Shown piece after piece: positions 16,776 to 26,310 of a stretch of 64,000 bases of DNA. A program made the translations under genes and the position numbers. The stretch is from positions 8,618,001-8,682,000 of the forward strand of contig NZ_JBCJKP010000001.1 in the NCBI RefSeq assembly GCF_039503195.1. Direction: 5' to 3'. Each line of letters starts with the position of its first letter. The first letter of the stretch is position 1. The notes beneath the pieces are model-generated. The model ran no database searches. It had not been told where the DNA came from and saw nothing but the letters and a program-made list of their open reading frames with translations. Source of the DNA: Streptomyces mirabilis. Its GTDB lineage: Bacteria > Actinomycetota > Actinomycetes > Streptomycetales > Streptomycetaceae.

Positions 16776-17789
16776 ATGATCGGGACCGTGTTCCGCAGCG
16801 AGGACGTGCCTGCGGAGGACAGATTCGAGTACTGGCGGGAAGTGGTCGGCCGGACGCGCTCGAGCGACCTGATCAGTGCCCACACCGCCGACTACTGGGC
16901 GGAGTACCGGCTGATGGAGCTGGGGCCGGTGACCGTATGGCCGTCGTCGTTCCTGCCGACCCGCTACCGGCGGAGCGGAAGAATGGTGCGTCGGTCCGAC
17001 CCCGAGTTGTACCACCTGACGCTGCTGCTCGATGGAGACCTGGCGCTCGAGCACGCCGGACGGACCGACACGTTCGGCCCACGTGACCTGCACATGGTCG
17101 ACGGCTCGCGGCCGTACGACCTCCGACCGGCGGACGACCGGGATCCCCGAGCCGTCAAGGGGGTCGGCGTGGACTTCCCCAAGGCGTTGCTGCCCCTGCC
17201 GCCGCACCGCGTCCGGGAGTTGCTGGGACGGGGGCTGTCGGGGCGGGAGGGTACCGGCGCTCTGCTGACGGAATTCCTCGTCGGCCTGGACCGGCAGGCC
17301 GAAGCCCTTCAGCCCTCCGACGCTCACCGCCTGGGTACGGTCGTACTCGACCTGGTGTCGGCCTGGTTCGCCCAGGTACTGGACGCGGAGGCCGCCCTTC
17401 CGCAGGAGACCCACCAACGGGTCACAGCACAACGCATCCAGGCGTTCATCCGGCAGAATCTCCACGACCCGGAGCTGACGCCGCCCGCGATCGCCGCCGC
17501 GCACCACATCTCCCGCAGCTACCTGTACCGGATCTTTCAGCAGCAGTCGCAGGGCGAAACGGTCGGGGCCTGGATCCGCGGCCGGCGGCTGGAGAACGTC
17601 CGCCGCGACCTGGCCGACTCCTCGCTGCGCACCACGCCGATCCACGCCGTCGCCGCCCGCTGGGGCTTCCCCCGCGCCTCCGAGTTCACCCGCGCCTTTC
17701 GCACCGCGTACGGGATCTCCCCGAAGGAGTACCGGCTCCAGGCACTGTCCGAGCGGGAGCAGACGCTCGGCCGGTCCCCGACGGACTGA
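16776..17789 (+). CDS. AraC-family regulator with AraC_binding_2 (ActR-like) N-terminus
   Basis: A 337 aa protein. Residues 1-200 form a cupin-like sensing domain of the type starting with VPAEDRFEYWREVVGRT and containing LLLDGDLALEHAGR. Residues 225-325 contain two helix-turn-helix units: AAAHHISRSYLYRIFQQQS, then VAARWGFPRASEFTRAFR followed by YGISPKEYR. It is intact and converges on a dead amidase. The ATG at 16776 has GGGGAG about 10 nt upstream. Confidence 0.88.
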   Translation: MIGTVFRSEDVPAEDRFEYWREVVGRTRSSDLISAHTADYWAEYRLMELGPVTVWPSSFLPTRYRRSGRMVRRSDPELYHLTLLLDGDLALEHAGRTDTFGPRDLHMVDGSRPYDLRPADDRDPRAVKGVGVDFPKALLPLPPHRVRELLGRGLSGREGTGALLTEFLVGLDRQAEALQPSDAHRLGTVVLDLVSAWFAQVLDAEAALPQETHQRVTAQRIQAFIRQNLHDPELTPPAIAAAHHISRSYLYRIFQQQSQGETVGAWIRGRRLENVRRDLADSSLRTTPIHAVAARWGFPRASEFTRAFRTAYGISPKEYRLQALSEREQTLGRSPTD

Positions 17790-17801
17790 CCGCCTCCCTG
17801 C

Positions 17802-19119
17802 TCAACTGACGGGCGGGCGGCGATCGATCCAGGGATGCGCGAGCTCGAGGGTGCGAGACACCTGGAGCAGGAGGTCTTCGCGCCACGGTGCGGCGACGAT
17901 CTGGACGCCGACGGGCAAGCCGGTGGCGTCGTCGTGGGGGATGGGGATCGAGATCGCCGGTTGGCCTGTCACGTTGAACACCGACGTGAACACCGCCATC
18001 GGGTAGCTGTTCAGCAGTGGCATCAGGGGATCGTCGGCGGCGCCTGCCCGCCAGGCACCGACGAGCGGCGGGAGGCACGCCATCGTGGGCGTGACCAGGA
18101 GGTCGAAGCCGGCGAGGAAGCCCTCGACGATGCGCCGCGACAGCTGTTGGGTCTTCCTCACCCCTTCCGCGTAGGACCACGAGTCGATCGCTCGTGCCGC
18201 GTCACGCAGGGCACGACTGTGGGGCTCGACACGGTCCGGGTCCGCGAGCACGATCCCGCTGCCGCCGACGTTCCAGATGGTCGTGAACGCCGCCACCAAC
18301 TCGTCGGTCGGGGGGAGCGGAAGACGGGTGTCGACGATGTCGTGACCGGCCGCTTCGAGCGCCCGAAGAGTGACGGTGACGGCTTCCGTACACGCCGGGT
18401 GCACGTGTATTCCGTCGATCGGGGAGTCCGTGAGCACACCGATCCGCAGCCCGGTCGGCAGGTCCGTCCGCATCGCGGTGGCGAAGGACCTGTGCGGGGT
18501 CGGGGGCGACCACCACGCGGCCGGATCATGGCGCGCCAGCACATCGAGGGCGGCCGCGGTGTCGGCCACCGTGCGGGTGAGCACGCCGCTGGTGCCGAGA
18601 CCTTCCACGCTGACGGTCGCGTCGGTGACCAGGCCGGGGTGGGTTTGAGCCCGAGGAGACCGTTGCACGACGCGAGGATGCGGATCGACCCGCCGCCGTC
18701 TTCGGCGTGCGCGATCGGTGCCATCCCGGCGGCGACGGCAGCGCCCGCTCCGCTCGACGATCCGCCCGGCGTGCGATCCGGGTCCCACGGGTTGCGCGAG
18801 ATGCCGAGGGCGTCGTTCTCGGTGAAGGGCAGGGCACCGAACTCGGAGGTGGTGGTCTTGCCGAGCAGGATGAGCCCCGCGTCCACGAACCGTTGCACGA
18901 CCGGGTCCGATGCCGCGGCCGGCGCCCGCCCGGCACCGGCGGATCCGCGCTCAGCCGGGGGTCGAGTTGGTCCTCCATCCGCTCGAGACAGCAGTCGGCC
19001 ACCTCGACCGGGCTCACCTCCTTTCGGCGTATGGCTGCGGCGAGATCGACGGCCGACGTGAACGGGTCGAACCGGTCGAACGGTTCGAACGGGTTGAACG
19101 GGTCAATCGGTGAGCGCAT
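17802..19119 (-). pseudogene. Amidase-signature enzyme, frameshifted and missing its catalytic Lys region
   Basis: Three frames together give an amidase. The N-terminus ([20 protein letters not shown]) is at 19119. The middle ([20 protein letters not shown] and [16 protein letters not shown] with DGGGSIRI) ends near 18650. The C-terminal half ([20 protein letters not shown] to [19 protein letters not shown]) is intact to the stop at 17802. About 70 codons between the N-terminus and the middle are gone, and these normally hold the catalytic Lys (GVP-x-x-VKD). The Ser-cisSer part remains. The first codons encode a low-complexity repeat of Pro, Phe and Asp (NPFEPFDRFDPF). Confidence 0.85.
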
Positions 19120-19221
19120 CACGAGCGGTCCCTTCTGGTCCGCGGTGCTTGCGGAAGCCGTCAGTGTCGTCGCGTCCACGACTTCGCGGAGGCGGCGTTC
19201 GTTCGACGACACGAGGCAGGC

Positions 19222-19593
19222 CGAAGGATCGATCCTGAGGTCGCCTTCGTGTGGCGGCAGATGGTGACGAACCTGGGAGGGGTTCGGGTCGAGCGGCTGG
19301 CGGGGGAGGTCGGCTGGAGCCGTAAGCGACTGTGGTCCCGGTTCCGAGCCCAGGTCGGTCTCCACCCCAAACGCGCTGCTCAGCTTGTCCGTTTCGACCA
19401 CGCGGCCCACCGGCTGGCCGCGGGGCACAGCGCCGCACGGGTGGCGGCGGAGATCGGCTACGCCGACCAGTCCCACCTCCATCGGGATGTCATGGCCTTC
19501 GCCGGTGCGACACCCACGGCCGTCGCGGTCGCGCCGTGGCTTGCGGTCGACGACGTGGCGTGGGCCGCCCCCGCATACCTGTCCAAGCCCTGA
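19222..19593 (+). pseudogene. AraC-family regulator, 5'-truncated
   Basis: Only the DNA-binding part is left: RVERLAGEVGWSRKRLWSRF and FDHAAHRLAAG, then VAAEIGYADQSHLHRDVMAF. The upstream frame (RRIDPEVAFVWRQM) continues without a start and the sensing domain is missing. It borders the dead amidase, and the pair may have been lost together. Confidence 0.7.
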
Positions 19594-19688
19594 CTCGGCG
19601 GTCTGCACCTGACACTTCCGGTGGCGCGCCGGCCACGGGGGAACATTTCTACAAGCCGCCCGGCAGTTGAGCTTGTGACACTGCGCCT

Positions 19689-20423
19689 ATGTCCAAGAAC
19701 CGGGATGACTCCCCACTGCCGCGCTTTCAACGGCCGCGCTACGGCGTAGACGCTCCAGCGTTCCCCGCGACACTCGGCGCCGTCGGTGCGGCCTGCTGCC
19801 TGGCCGCCGGCCGGAGGCGGCCGGGACGGAACGCGATGGCGGCTGCCGGGACGGTACTGCTTGCCAACACCGGCATCTACCTGCACACCACACTGCACGG
19901 CAAGCTGCGCATCTGGGGGCGGGAGCTGGAGCAGGCCGGCCTGAAGGGCGATGAGCGGCTGCTGGACCTGGGGTGCGGTCGCGGCGCGGTGCTGATCGAG
20001 GCGGCCAGGCGGCTGCCGACGGGACACGCCGTGGGCGTGGACCTGTGGTCCGGGAAGGACCAGAGCGGCAACCGGCCCGAAGTCACGCTCGCCAACGCCG
20101 CCGCGGCAGGGGTCGCCGACCGGGTGGAAGTACGTACGGCCGACATGACCGCGTTGCCGTTCGCGGACGGCTCCTTCGACGTCGTGACGAGCGCGCTGGC
20201 GATCCACAACATCCCGTCGCCCGAGGCGCGATACCGCGCGGTGGACGAGGCCATGCGGGTGCTGCGCCCGGGCGGGCGGTTGATCGTCGCCGACTTCTGG
20301 CCCATGGCCAGGAAGTACGCGGCGCACCTCGGTCAGGGCACACTGCGCGGACTCGGCCCCGGGTACTGGTACGGCGGCCCATGGCTCGGCGTCACATTGC
20401 TGCATGCCGTCAAGGGCCGCTGA
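19689..20423 (+). CDS. Membrane-associated class I methyltransferase
   Basis: A 244 aa protein. Two hydrophobic segments (about 25-42 and 48-66) precede a Rossmann-fold methyltransferase with motif I LLDLGCGRGAVLIEA and VGVDLW. Later motifs are ADMTALPFADGSFDVVTSAL and EAMRVLRPGGRLIVADF. The anchor suggests a lipid, quinone or envelope substrate. The ATG at 19689 follows TTGTGACACTGCGCCT with no strong ribosome binding site. It precedes the BlaI repressor by 77 bp. Confidence 0.82.
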   Translation: MSKNRDDSPLPRFQRPRYGVDAPAFPATLGAVGAACCLAAGRRRPGRNAMAAAGTVLLANTGIYLHTTLHGKLRIWGRELEQAGLKGDERLLDLGCGRGAVLIEAARRLPTGHAVGVDLWSGKDQSGNRPEVTLANAAAAGVADRVEVRTADMTALPFADGSFDVVTSALAIHNIPSPEARYRAVDEAMRVLRPGGRLIVADFWPMARKYAAHLGQGTLRGLGPGYWYGGPWLGVTLLHAVKGR

Positions 20424-20500
20424 GCACGCCGCCCACGGAAATGCGCCACGTCAGCCGTCTACTATGCGCTACGTATTCGGTGGTGTGAGGGAGCCGGGCC

Positions 20501-20869
20501 ATGCGGCGGCTGGGGGATCTCGAGGCGGAGATCATGGACCGCCTCTGGACGTGGGACCGTCCGGCGACCGTGCGCGAGGTCGTCGACGACATCAACAGGA
20601 CCCGCCCCATCGCGTACACCACGGTGATGACCGTCACCGACATCCTGTACACGAAGGGCTGGCTGCTGCGGGGCAAGCAGGGTCACGCCTGGCTGTACGC
20701 ACCGGTCCGCAGCCGTGAGGCCTACGCCGCCGCACTCAGGGAGGACGGCCTGGGGGAGAGCAAGGACCGCTCGACCGCGCTGCGCCACTTCGTGGAGAAC
20801 ATGTCGCGGGAAGAAGTGGCCGCTCCGCGCAGAGTTCTGCGAAACATGGACCGACAGACGAAGCGGTGA
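20501..20869 (+). CDS. BlaI/MecI/CopY-family repressor
   Basis: A 122 aa penicillinase-repressor-type winged helix: LGDLEAEIMDRLWTWDRPAT, then INRTRPIAYTTVMTVTDIL with GWLLRGKQGHAWLYAPVRSR. The C-terminal dimerisation helix is present. In this family an adjacent M56 membrane protease senses the signal and cleaves the repressor. Here that partner is reduced to a 48-codon remnant overlapping its stop. The stretch CTACTATGCGCTACG just upstream is a candidate operator. Without the protease the repressor may be constitutively active or answer to a distant partner. Confidence 0.88.
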   Translation: MRRLGDLEAEIMDRLWTWDRPATVREVVDDINRTRPIAYTTVMTVTDILYTKGWLLRGKQGHAWLYAPVRSREAYAAALREDGLGESKDRSTALRHFVENMSREEVAAPRRVLRNMDRQTKR

Positions 20870-21012
20870 ACGCCGCCCCCGTTCTGGTCGGCTACACGGT
20901 GGCTGTGGGCCTCCCTGGCCGCCGCGCCCGGACAGTGATCAGCGAGGCGGCCTTTCGCGAGCTCACGCCGGAACAGTTCGGCGCCGTACCGGAAACACGG
21001 GCAGGCCTCTGA
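20866..21012 (+). pseudogene. M56-family metallopeptidase remnant
   Basis: The frame starts with GTG overlapping the repressor stop (GTGA), as in intact blaI-M56 pairs. Its first 15 residues (VNAAPVLVGYTVAVG) match the N-terminus of the protease. It then jumps to AFRELTPEQFGAV, which normally sits just before the zinc motif HExxH, and ends without that motif. Internal deletions have removed the membrane helices and active site. Confidence 0.65.
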
Positions 21013-21170
21013 TCGCCTGCCCGGCCGGAGTCGGCCGGCCGCCAACTGAGTTCCCTGAGTTCTCCGTCGCAGTCGGTCAAGCCTTCGCCATGTGCCACCG
21101 GTGGCTGAGCGGGCGGGAGTTACCCCACGTACCAAGGGAGTAAGTAGAACGACCGCCGAAGGGAATCTCC

Positions 21171-21746
21171 GTGATCCAGCGACGCATCGTCCTCCTCTCG
21201 GCCGCAGGGCTCGCCTCGGCGTTCCTTCTGGCGGCGTGCGGCAACTCGATGGACAAGGCCTCCACGGGTACGAGCCCCGGCAACGCCGTTCCGGTCGCCA
21301 CGGCCGCCTCGGAGTCCGCGACCTCAGCTCCGACCGCTTCGGAATCCACGCCCTCCGCCCCGGCCGCCGGCGGCCACCCGGCGACAACCACCATGGTGAT
21401 GGCCAAGACGGTGGGCGGCATCGGCAACGTGGTGACCGACGACAAGGGGATGACCCTCTACCGCTACGACAGGGACGAGGCGAACCCGTCCAAGTGGACG
21501 TGCGCGGGCGAGTGCACGAAGACGTGGATCCCCGTCATTGTCCAGGACTCCGTACACACCATGGGCATCGAGAAGAGCCTGCTCGGCACGGTCCACCGGA
21601 ACGGCAGGAAACAGCTCACCCTCGGCGGCTGGCCCCTGTACCGATACGTGGGTGACACACAGGCCGGACAGACGAACGGCCAGGCCAAGAACAAGACGTG
21701 GTACGCCGTCACCCCGTCCGGCACGAAGTCCACCGTGACGGGCTGA
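21171..21746 (+). CDS. Lipoprotein with secreted-repeat (PF03640-type) domain
   Basis: A 191 aa precursor with a lipoprotein signal peptide ending in the lipobox LLAAC (Cys23 or so). A Ser/Thr/Ala-rich linker follows (about 25-75), then two copies of the repeat typical of this family: GMTLYRYDRDEANPSKWTC, then GGWPLYRYVGDTQAGQTNGQ. The family is exported in many actinobacteria and its role is unknown. The GTG at 21171 follows AAGGGAATCTCC. Confidence 0.85.
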   Translation: MIQRRIVLLSAAGLASAFLLAACGNSMDKASTGTSPGNAVPVATAASESATSAPTASESTPSAPAAGGHPATTTMVMAKTVGGIGNVVTDDKGMTLYRYDRDEANPSKWTCAGECTKTWIPVIVQDSVHTMGIEKSLLGTVHRNGRKQLTLGGWPLYRYVGDTQAGQTNGQAKNKTWYAVTPSGTKSTVTG

Positions 21747-21786
21747 GCCCCTGCGCACGGCCGTGGGGTTGCCGTCGCGCCCGCGC

Positions 21787-21828
21787 CCGTCGCCTCCCCC
21801 GCATCCGGGAACCCGAGGGAGGCGACGG
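21787..21828. terminator. Hairpin terminator after the lipoprotein gene
   Basis: CCGTCGCCTCCC and GGGAGGCGACGG form a perfect 12-bp stem with an 18-nt loop, 40 bp past the stop. No T-run follows, as is common in Streptomyces. It could also end transcripts of the minus-strand fragment at 21838. Confidence 0.6.
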
Positions 21829-21837
21829 GGACGGCGG

Positions 21838-21985
21838 TCAGTTCCCGGTGAGCGCGAAGCCGGTCTCGGTGCGGCTGCCGCTGTGCAGCCGTACCGTGCG
21901 GGACCGCCCAGTAGCCGTTCGCGTCCGTCGCCGGGCCGAAGTCCGTGTTCATCCACAGCCGGTAGTGGCCGTGGACGTCGGTGAC
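21838..21985 (-). pseudogene. C-terminal fragment of a secreted beta-rich protein
   Basis: On the minus strand VTDVHGHYRLWMNTDFGPAT runs into a frameshift near 21907. The next frame ends RTVRLHSGSRTETGFALTGN and stops at 21838. It looks like the tail of a larger extracellular protein, but I cannot name the family. Confidence 0.4.
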
Positions 21986-22040
21986 TCAAGATCCAGTGTC
22001 GAGGTGTCCACGATCAAGGTGGAGGGCTCCACCACGTGCT

Positions 22041-22686
22041 TGCGCACCACGTGCTTGCGCACTTGACGACGTCCGCCTGTGCTAGTGCGCAACCACGCCG
22101 AGATGGAACCTGCGCACAGCCCGATACGGCGGCCGCCCCGGCCGTGCGCAGAGGGCCGTTGTCTTCGGCGAGGCCGCCCTGCCTCTGTTCGGACGTGCCG
22201 GGGTGGCCGCTGCGAGCGTTACTACCAGCCGGCCCCGACCAAACCACCGACCACAGGCCCCCGACCATGATGACGAAGTAGAGACGAAAGTCCTGGTCGG
22301 GGTCGTGGTCACCCGACCACGGGCCCGACCAGGCCCGAGGCACCGGGTGACTCGTAGTGCCGTGCGTCTCGCGGACATCCCGTGCGCAGAACGGCGGCGA
22401 GCTCAGTCGCGCGCACTACTACGAGGCCATCGATAGTCATGGAGGGATGCGCAGTGCAGCCCAAGGAGGAGGTTGCGGACGCTGCCTGGCGAACGAATCG
22501 TGCGCTGCGCAACTGCGCAGTCGTCTCTGGCGTCCAGTGCGCAGGCCCTTCTGTCATCGAGTGCGCAGCGTTCGTCTGTTGGTGCGCAGCACGGCGTGCC
22601 CCAACCAGCCGGTGTGGTGGGGCTCATTGGTTTGCCTGCGCCGGGGGGCCGCAAGGAGCGAGGGAAAAGAGCGCGCAGGATGCGCA
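22041..22686. repeat. Cluster of 13 TGCGCA palindromes
   Basis: TGCGCA occurs at 22041, 22056, 22086, 22111, 22145, 22383, 22448, 22506, 22514, 22538, 22562, 22583 and 22681. About 0.2 copies would be expected by chance in 650 bp of 70% GC DNA. The first two sit in an exact 15-bp direct repeat (CACCACGTGCTTGCG). The hexamer is palindromic, so it could bind a dimeric protein. Confidence 0.75.
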
Positions 22687-22767
22687 CCTGCGTGGCTTGC
22701 TACCGCCGTGTGGCACAACCAGGAGGTGACGAGGGCGTCTGGTCGGCCCCGACCACAGGGCCGACCA
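22236..22767. repeat. Phased CGACCA/TGGTCG repeats
   Basis: CGACCA is found at 22236, 22248, 22262, 22314, 22326, 22750 and 22762, and its complement TGGTCG at 22294 and 22740. Several neighbours are 12-14 bp apart, a little over one helical turn, as in iteron arrays. Confidence 0.6.
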
Positions 22768-23724
22768 CGGCAGCCTGCGGTCCAGGTTCTGGGATCTTGA
22801 TACGTCGTCGAGCTCTCGGCCGCACCCGCCCGGGCCATGTCAGTGCGCGAGTAGCCTCGATGAGCCCTACACCGGGCTCAACACTCGCCTCCACCGGCTG
22901 ACTCGTCGGTGCGTGCGCCCCGAGTCCTGCCGGGTGGAACGATGCCGTGGATCATTTCACGTAGATCGCCAACGCCTCTTCCGGGACCCGTGGGGATCCT
23001 TTTCGCAGCGCCGCGGCCATCCTGCGGGTGTGTCGCTCTGCGTTCCTGGGTTGGTCTTGCGGATCTGTTCAACGCCACCAAGGCGGCCGGCTGCGGGAGC
23101 GTCGGCGACGGCTGAAGCAGGTTTCGCTGGTGCGTCCGATCCGCTCGGGTTCGTCGCCACGAAGCACGGTCAACGCTCCTCTGTATCCCGCCGACCGGGG
23201 GCGGGCTGGGACACGGCGGCGAGTTGGTCATCTTTTGTGAGCGGCAGGCGTTGAGACACCAACTGTTGGAACCATCTACTGCGGCCACTGTTGCACCTGA
23301 CTGTTGCATCAAGGGTTCCCTACCTCCTGCCAGCGCCTGTGCGTAGGCCCAGGTCAGCCCCCAATTTCCGCGTGGTCGAGGGCCTGACATCCCCTCTGCT
23401 GCCGCTGCTCCCATGCCCGGTGGAGAAGAAAGAAGGGTGGTGGGCGGGCTGGGTCGACGCGACGGCCTCGGGGATCGGGGCCGGCTCAGCATGGTTGCGC
23501 GTCGGCAGGCCTCCGCGCCGGCCGCTGACGCGGCGTGAGAAGGGTGAGCGGCGAGGTGCTGGAGAGTGGACGCGATGCGCGTGCCGGCAGACAGTCGCAC
23601 GGGTGTTTGAAAGGCGCCCTTTCTGGTACGGCCGGTCAGCAGGACTGCGTCGGTTCGGGGCTCTGACTGCGATTGCGTGATGTCCGAAAGCACGGACGTA
23701 AGGCTGTATGCCAGAGTGAGAAGC

Positions 23725-24138
23725 ATGACCCGTCCCGAGTTTGATGACGAGCTGATGCCAACTCTTCAGGAGTCTACTTCGGCATCATGGTCTGTTAGAG
23801 CGGCCTCAGGCCGGCGTCTGGCTGTCGTCGCTGATGTTCCCGAAGTAGCTGAGGTCCTGCCCCGGCTGTTGCTGGATGGCCGCGACACTTTCGTCACTCA
23901 AGAGACGGCGGAGGCTCTGCTCGGACGCTGGGACGTGCTTGGCCTGCGCATGGTGCTGGCCGCGCTCGCCAGCGCGGACGACGACACTGCCGATCACCTT
24001 GATGCCGCAATCCTCAATGTCTGCGGTCAGTCCGGGGTTGACGGGGAACGGCTCGCGGCACTGTGCTCAGTGTTGACATCGGATGCGGATGCCGCCGTGA
24101 GCGGGGAAGCCCGCAGGATTCTCGAACCACTGAGGTGA
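23725..24138 (+). CDS. HEAT-repeat-like hypothetical protein
   Basis: About 137 aa, all helical, with units such as WSVRAASGRRLAVVADVPEV, then VTQETAEALLGRWDVLGLRM, then DAAVSGEARRILEPL. This spacing is typical of short HEAT repeats, which serve as protein-protein adaptors. The ATG at 23725 follows AGTGAGAAGC; an upstream start at 23677 is also possible. Confidence 0.6.
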   Translation: MTRPEFDDELMPTLQESTSASWSVRAASGRRLAVVADVPEVAEVLPRLLLDGRDTFVTQETAEALLGRWDVLGLRMVLAALASADDDTADHLDAAILNVCGQSGVDGERLAALCSVLTSDADAAVSGEARRILEPLR

Positions 24139-24146
24139 TCTGCCCG

Positions 24147-24411
24147 CTACTTACCCTGAGTGAGGATTCGGGTCCGGAGGAGCGCGAAGGAGGCCCGTCC
24201 GTACATCGCTCTCTCGAGCATTTTGACCCGGTTGACATGGCCTTCGACGACGCCTGAGCGCTCGCGCGAGGTCGCAGACCCGAGTGATGTCCGGACAGGC
24301 GAACCGGACTTCGAGAAGCCGTTCTTCCTGCTGGCCCGTGACTGCCTCACGGGGTTTCATGATCCAGTCGGTGATCTTCCGGGGACTGGGAATGTGCGCT
24401 CCGGACAGCAT
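24147..24411 (-). pseudogene. ISL3-family transposase remnant
   Basis: The C-terminus is clear: GVVEGHVNRVKMLERAMYGR, then FALLRTRILTQ, which holds the last Glu of the DDE domain. Upstream, in another frame, RKITDWIMKPREAVTG and FACPDITRVCDLAR come from the middle of the same transposase. A deletion and a frameshift join them. No inverted repeats were found around it. Confidence 0.75.
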
Positions 24412-24700
24412 TGATTCGCCACCAACTGGGGCTGCTCGGCGACGTCCTGTCGGGGCTACTGAACAACTTCACAGCCACTGCGGGCGAGCCCCTCACGGAC
24501 GACGACTTCGCCCGGTGCGTCCACCACGCCTACCGCGTGCTGATGGCCCGCGCGAGTCGCGCCACCGTGCTCTACTCCACGGACAAAGAAACGCGCACGT
24601 ACCTGCGGGATCTCGTGGGTGAGGTCCAGATCCACGGACTGCGCCCCACGTGGGAGAACCTTCCGCCCGAGGCGCGCGTTCCTCATCTTTCTCGTCCCCG
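24411..24700 (+). pseudogene. C-terminal fragment of a DUF2075-type helicase-like protein
   Basis: The peptide DDDFARCVHHAYRVLMARAS followed by ATVLYSTDKETRTYLRDLVG matches the end of DUF2075 superfamily 1 helicase-like proteins (motif VI region, RVLxxR). The ATPase body is missing and the piece begins at the edge of the ISL3 relic. The frame stays open to 25175, but codon use after about 24700 is no longer gene-like. Confidence 0.5.
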
Positions 24701-24844
24701 GCGCGGCGGCCGGAACCGCTCACACAGGAAGAGGGGCAAGGCGCATCCCGGCCAGAGCCCCTCTTCTGAAGGCCGCCGATCCGAAAGCGACGTACGGGAT
24801 GAGAAGGGGAGCGGCGGGCTCACCGGGCCCGCCAGGTGCCCGCC

Positions 24845-24973
24845 TCAGACGAGCAGGGGCGCTGCCGCCGCCAGCGCCGCCAACACAAGGTTGGAGACGA
24901 CTCCGGCGGCGGCGCCGACAAGAACCTCACGAATCCAGCTCCGACGCGCAGGCTTGTACTCGACAGGGTTCAT
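24845..24973 (-). CDS. Small membrane protein (42 aa)
   Basis: MNPVEYKPARRSWIREVLVG followed by a hydrophobic Ala/Leu/Val helix to the end. A strong GAGGAG lies 9 nt before the ATG. It has a positive-inside anchor topology. It looks like one of the short conserved actinobacterial membrane peptides; the role is unknown. Confidence 0.5.
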   Translation of the reverse strand: MNPVEYKPARRSWIREVLVGAAAGVVSNLVLAALAAAAPLLV

Positions 24974-25586
24974 GAGAGCCACTCCTCGGTGGTGGATTTC
25001 GGAATGGCGGGGTCGCCCTTCCGCGCATCCGCCCTCACACAAGGTGAGGTCCACTTGGTGGCTCAGCCGTCCGTCATCCACGACCAGCGAACCGGCTCGC
25101 GAACTCCGCGCTCGTACCCTCCGGGGAGGTGCGCAGCGTGAACTCACGCTAACGCACGAGGAAGTTGGGGGATGACCAGCTCGAGGCGGCTTCGCTCGGT
25201 GGGTTCGCGCTGCTTCGGGGCACGAAGGAGAAGCTCGGCCCGGACCGTCCTGCCGCAGGGAAGGCGCGGTTCGACATCCTGCCGGAAGGCGAGTGCAGGC
25301 GTGATCGGAACGGCGGAGGCCGAGATGTCGTGGCATATATGGTCCGCCGCGCGCCGCGCCGCCTGGAGCTGCGTCCCGCCCTGAATGTGCGTATAGCGAA
25401 GGCTGGTTGGACGTCGTCCGTGCTCACGGCGACCGAGCTGTCCACGGCGTCCGCAGACGAGATCGCGCCCCTGGGCTCCCAGTTGTGGCGAGCCGGCGGA
25501 CACTCCTTCGCGCCGTCGCTGCGGGGACCGACATCGACAGCCTAGGCTTCGGCCCGGCACCGGACCCGATCCCAGGAGCGCACACC
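24974..25586. other. Intergenic region with ambiguous reading frames
   Basis: About 600 bp. Frames are open on both strands (for example 25165-25545 plus and 25149-25445 minus), but none shows a recognised protein or a good ribosome binding site. It may hold a decayed gene. The right end carries the promoter of the FABP-like gene. Confidence 0.35.
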
Positions 25587-26129
25587 GTGTTCGACCCCGC
25601 ACCGGAGTATCCGTACCCCGACGTCCACCGTTCGGATGAAGCGCCCACCCCGCACGCGCTTCTCGCACCAGTGATCGGACTCCTGGGTACCTGGCACGGG
25701 CGCGGTCACGGCGGGTATCCCACGCTCGCTGGGGAGTTCGCGTACGCGCAGGAGGTCACCTTCAGCCATGACGGCCGCCCCTTCCTCCGGTACGAGGCCC
25801 GGGCCTGGCTGCTGGACGCCGACGGCACACCGCTGCGCCCGTCGGCTCGGGAGAGCGGCTGGTGGCGGCTCCAGTCCGACGGCCGGGTGGAGGCCCTGAT
25901 CACCCAGCCCACTGGCATCGCCGAGATCGCGGTCGGCCGAGCGGCCGACAACGCGGTCGACCTCTCCACCTACGAGGTGGCCCTCGCGCCCACGGCCAAG
26001 GAGGTCAACGCAACCCGCCGGACCTACGCCCTGATCGACGACGACACGCTCACGTTCGTCCACGAGCTCGCGGCGGTGGGGCAGCCGTTGCAGCACCACC
26101 TCTCGGCGACGCTGCGGCGCAGGGGATAG
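25587..26129 (+). CDS. FABP/nitrobindin-like heme-binding beta-barrel protein
   Basis: A 180 aa protein with the family hallmark [15 protein letters not shown] near residue 35. A ten-strand barrel follows, and C-terminal [20 protein letters not shown] supplies the His expected to bind heme iron. Related nitrobindins scavenge nitric oxide or isomerise peroxynitrite; that function here is inferred. I chose the GTG at 25587 because AGGAG lies 8 nt upstream. The frame is open further upstream but without family similarity. Confidence 0.8.
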   Translation: MFDPAPEYPYPDVHRSDEAPTPHALLAPVIGLLGTWHGRGHGGYPTLAGEFAYAQEVTFSHDGRPFLRYEARAWLLDADGTPLRPSARESGWWRLQSDGRVEALITQPTGIAEIAVGRAADNAVDLSTYEVALAPTAKEVNATRRTYALIDDDTLTFVHELAAVGQPLQHHLSATLRRRG

Positions 26130-26310
26130 ACTCGCAACCGCAGTCACGTGTATGGGGGGAGTGTCTGGTCAGGAAGCAGCGGGCAGGGACTCGTCGGCTG
26201 ATCCGAATCGTTCTTCGTCGGCCCCCGCACGTATGCGGTGGACGTGCGTCGGCCTGCGGCCAGTACCCCGACGCGTCCTCCCGCTGTTCCATCGGGACAC
26301 GCGTCTGCGG

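Larger units (their letters stand above)
21986..23724. other. Gene-poor region with dense short repeats
   Basis: About 1.7 kb in which no frame has convincing codon bias or a recognisable protein. The first 800 bp hold two families of short repeats (next two entries). A group of ACTGTTG copies lies at about 23265-23310. Beyond that I see nothing specific. Such regions serve as replication or partition sites in integrative elements and plasmids, which would fit the integrase remnant 4 kb to the right; this is inference. Confidence 0.5.

Noticed and set aside
22403..22901. Short genes in the repeat-rich region
   Set aside because: Frames are open on both strands but lack codon bias and ribosome binding sites. 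The repeats cross all of them.
25144..25668. Minus-strand gene upstream of the FABP-like gene
   Set aside because: Its first part is the antisense of the FABP gene's N-terminal coding and promoter region. There is no recognisable domain or ribosome binding site.
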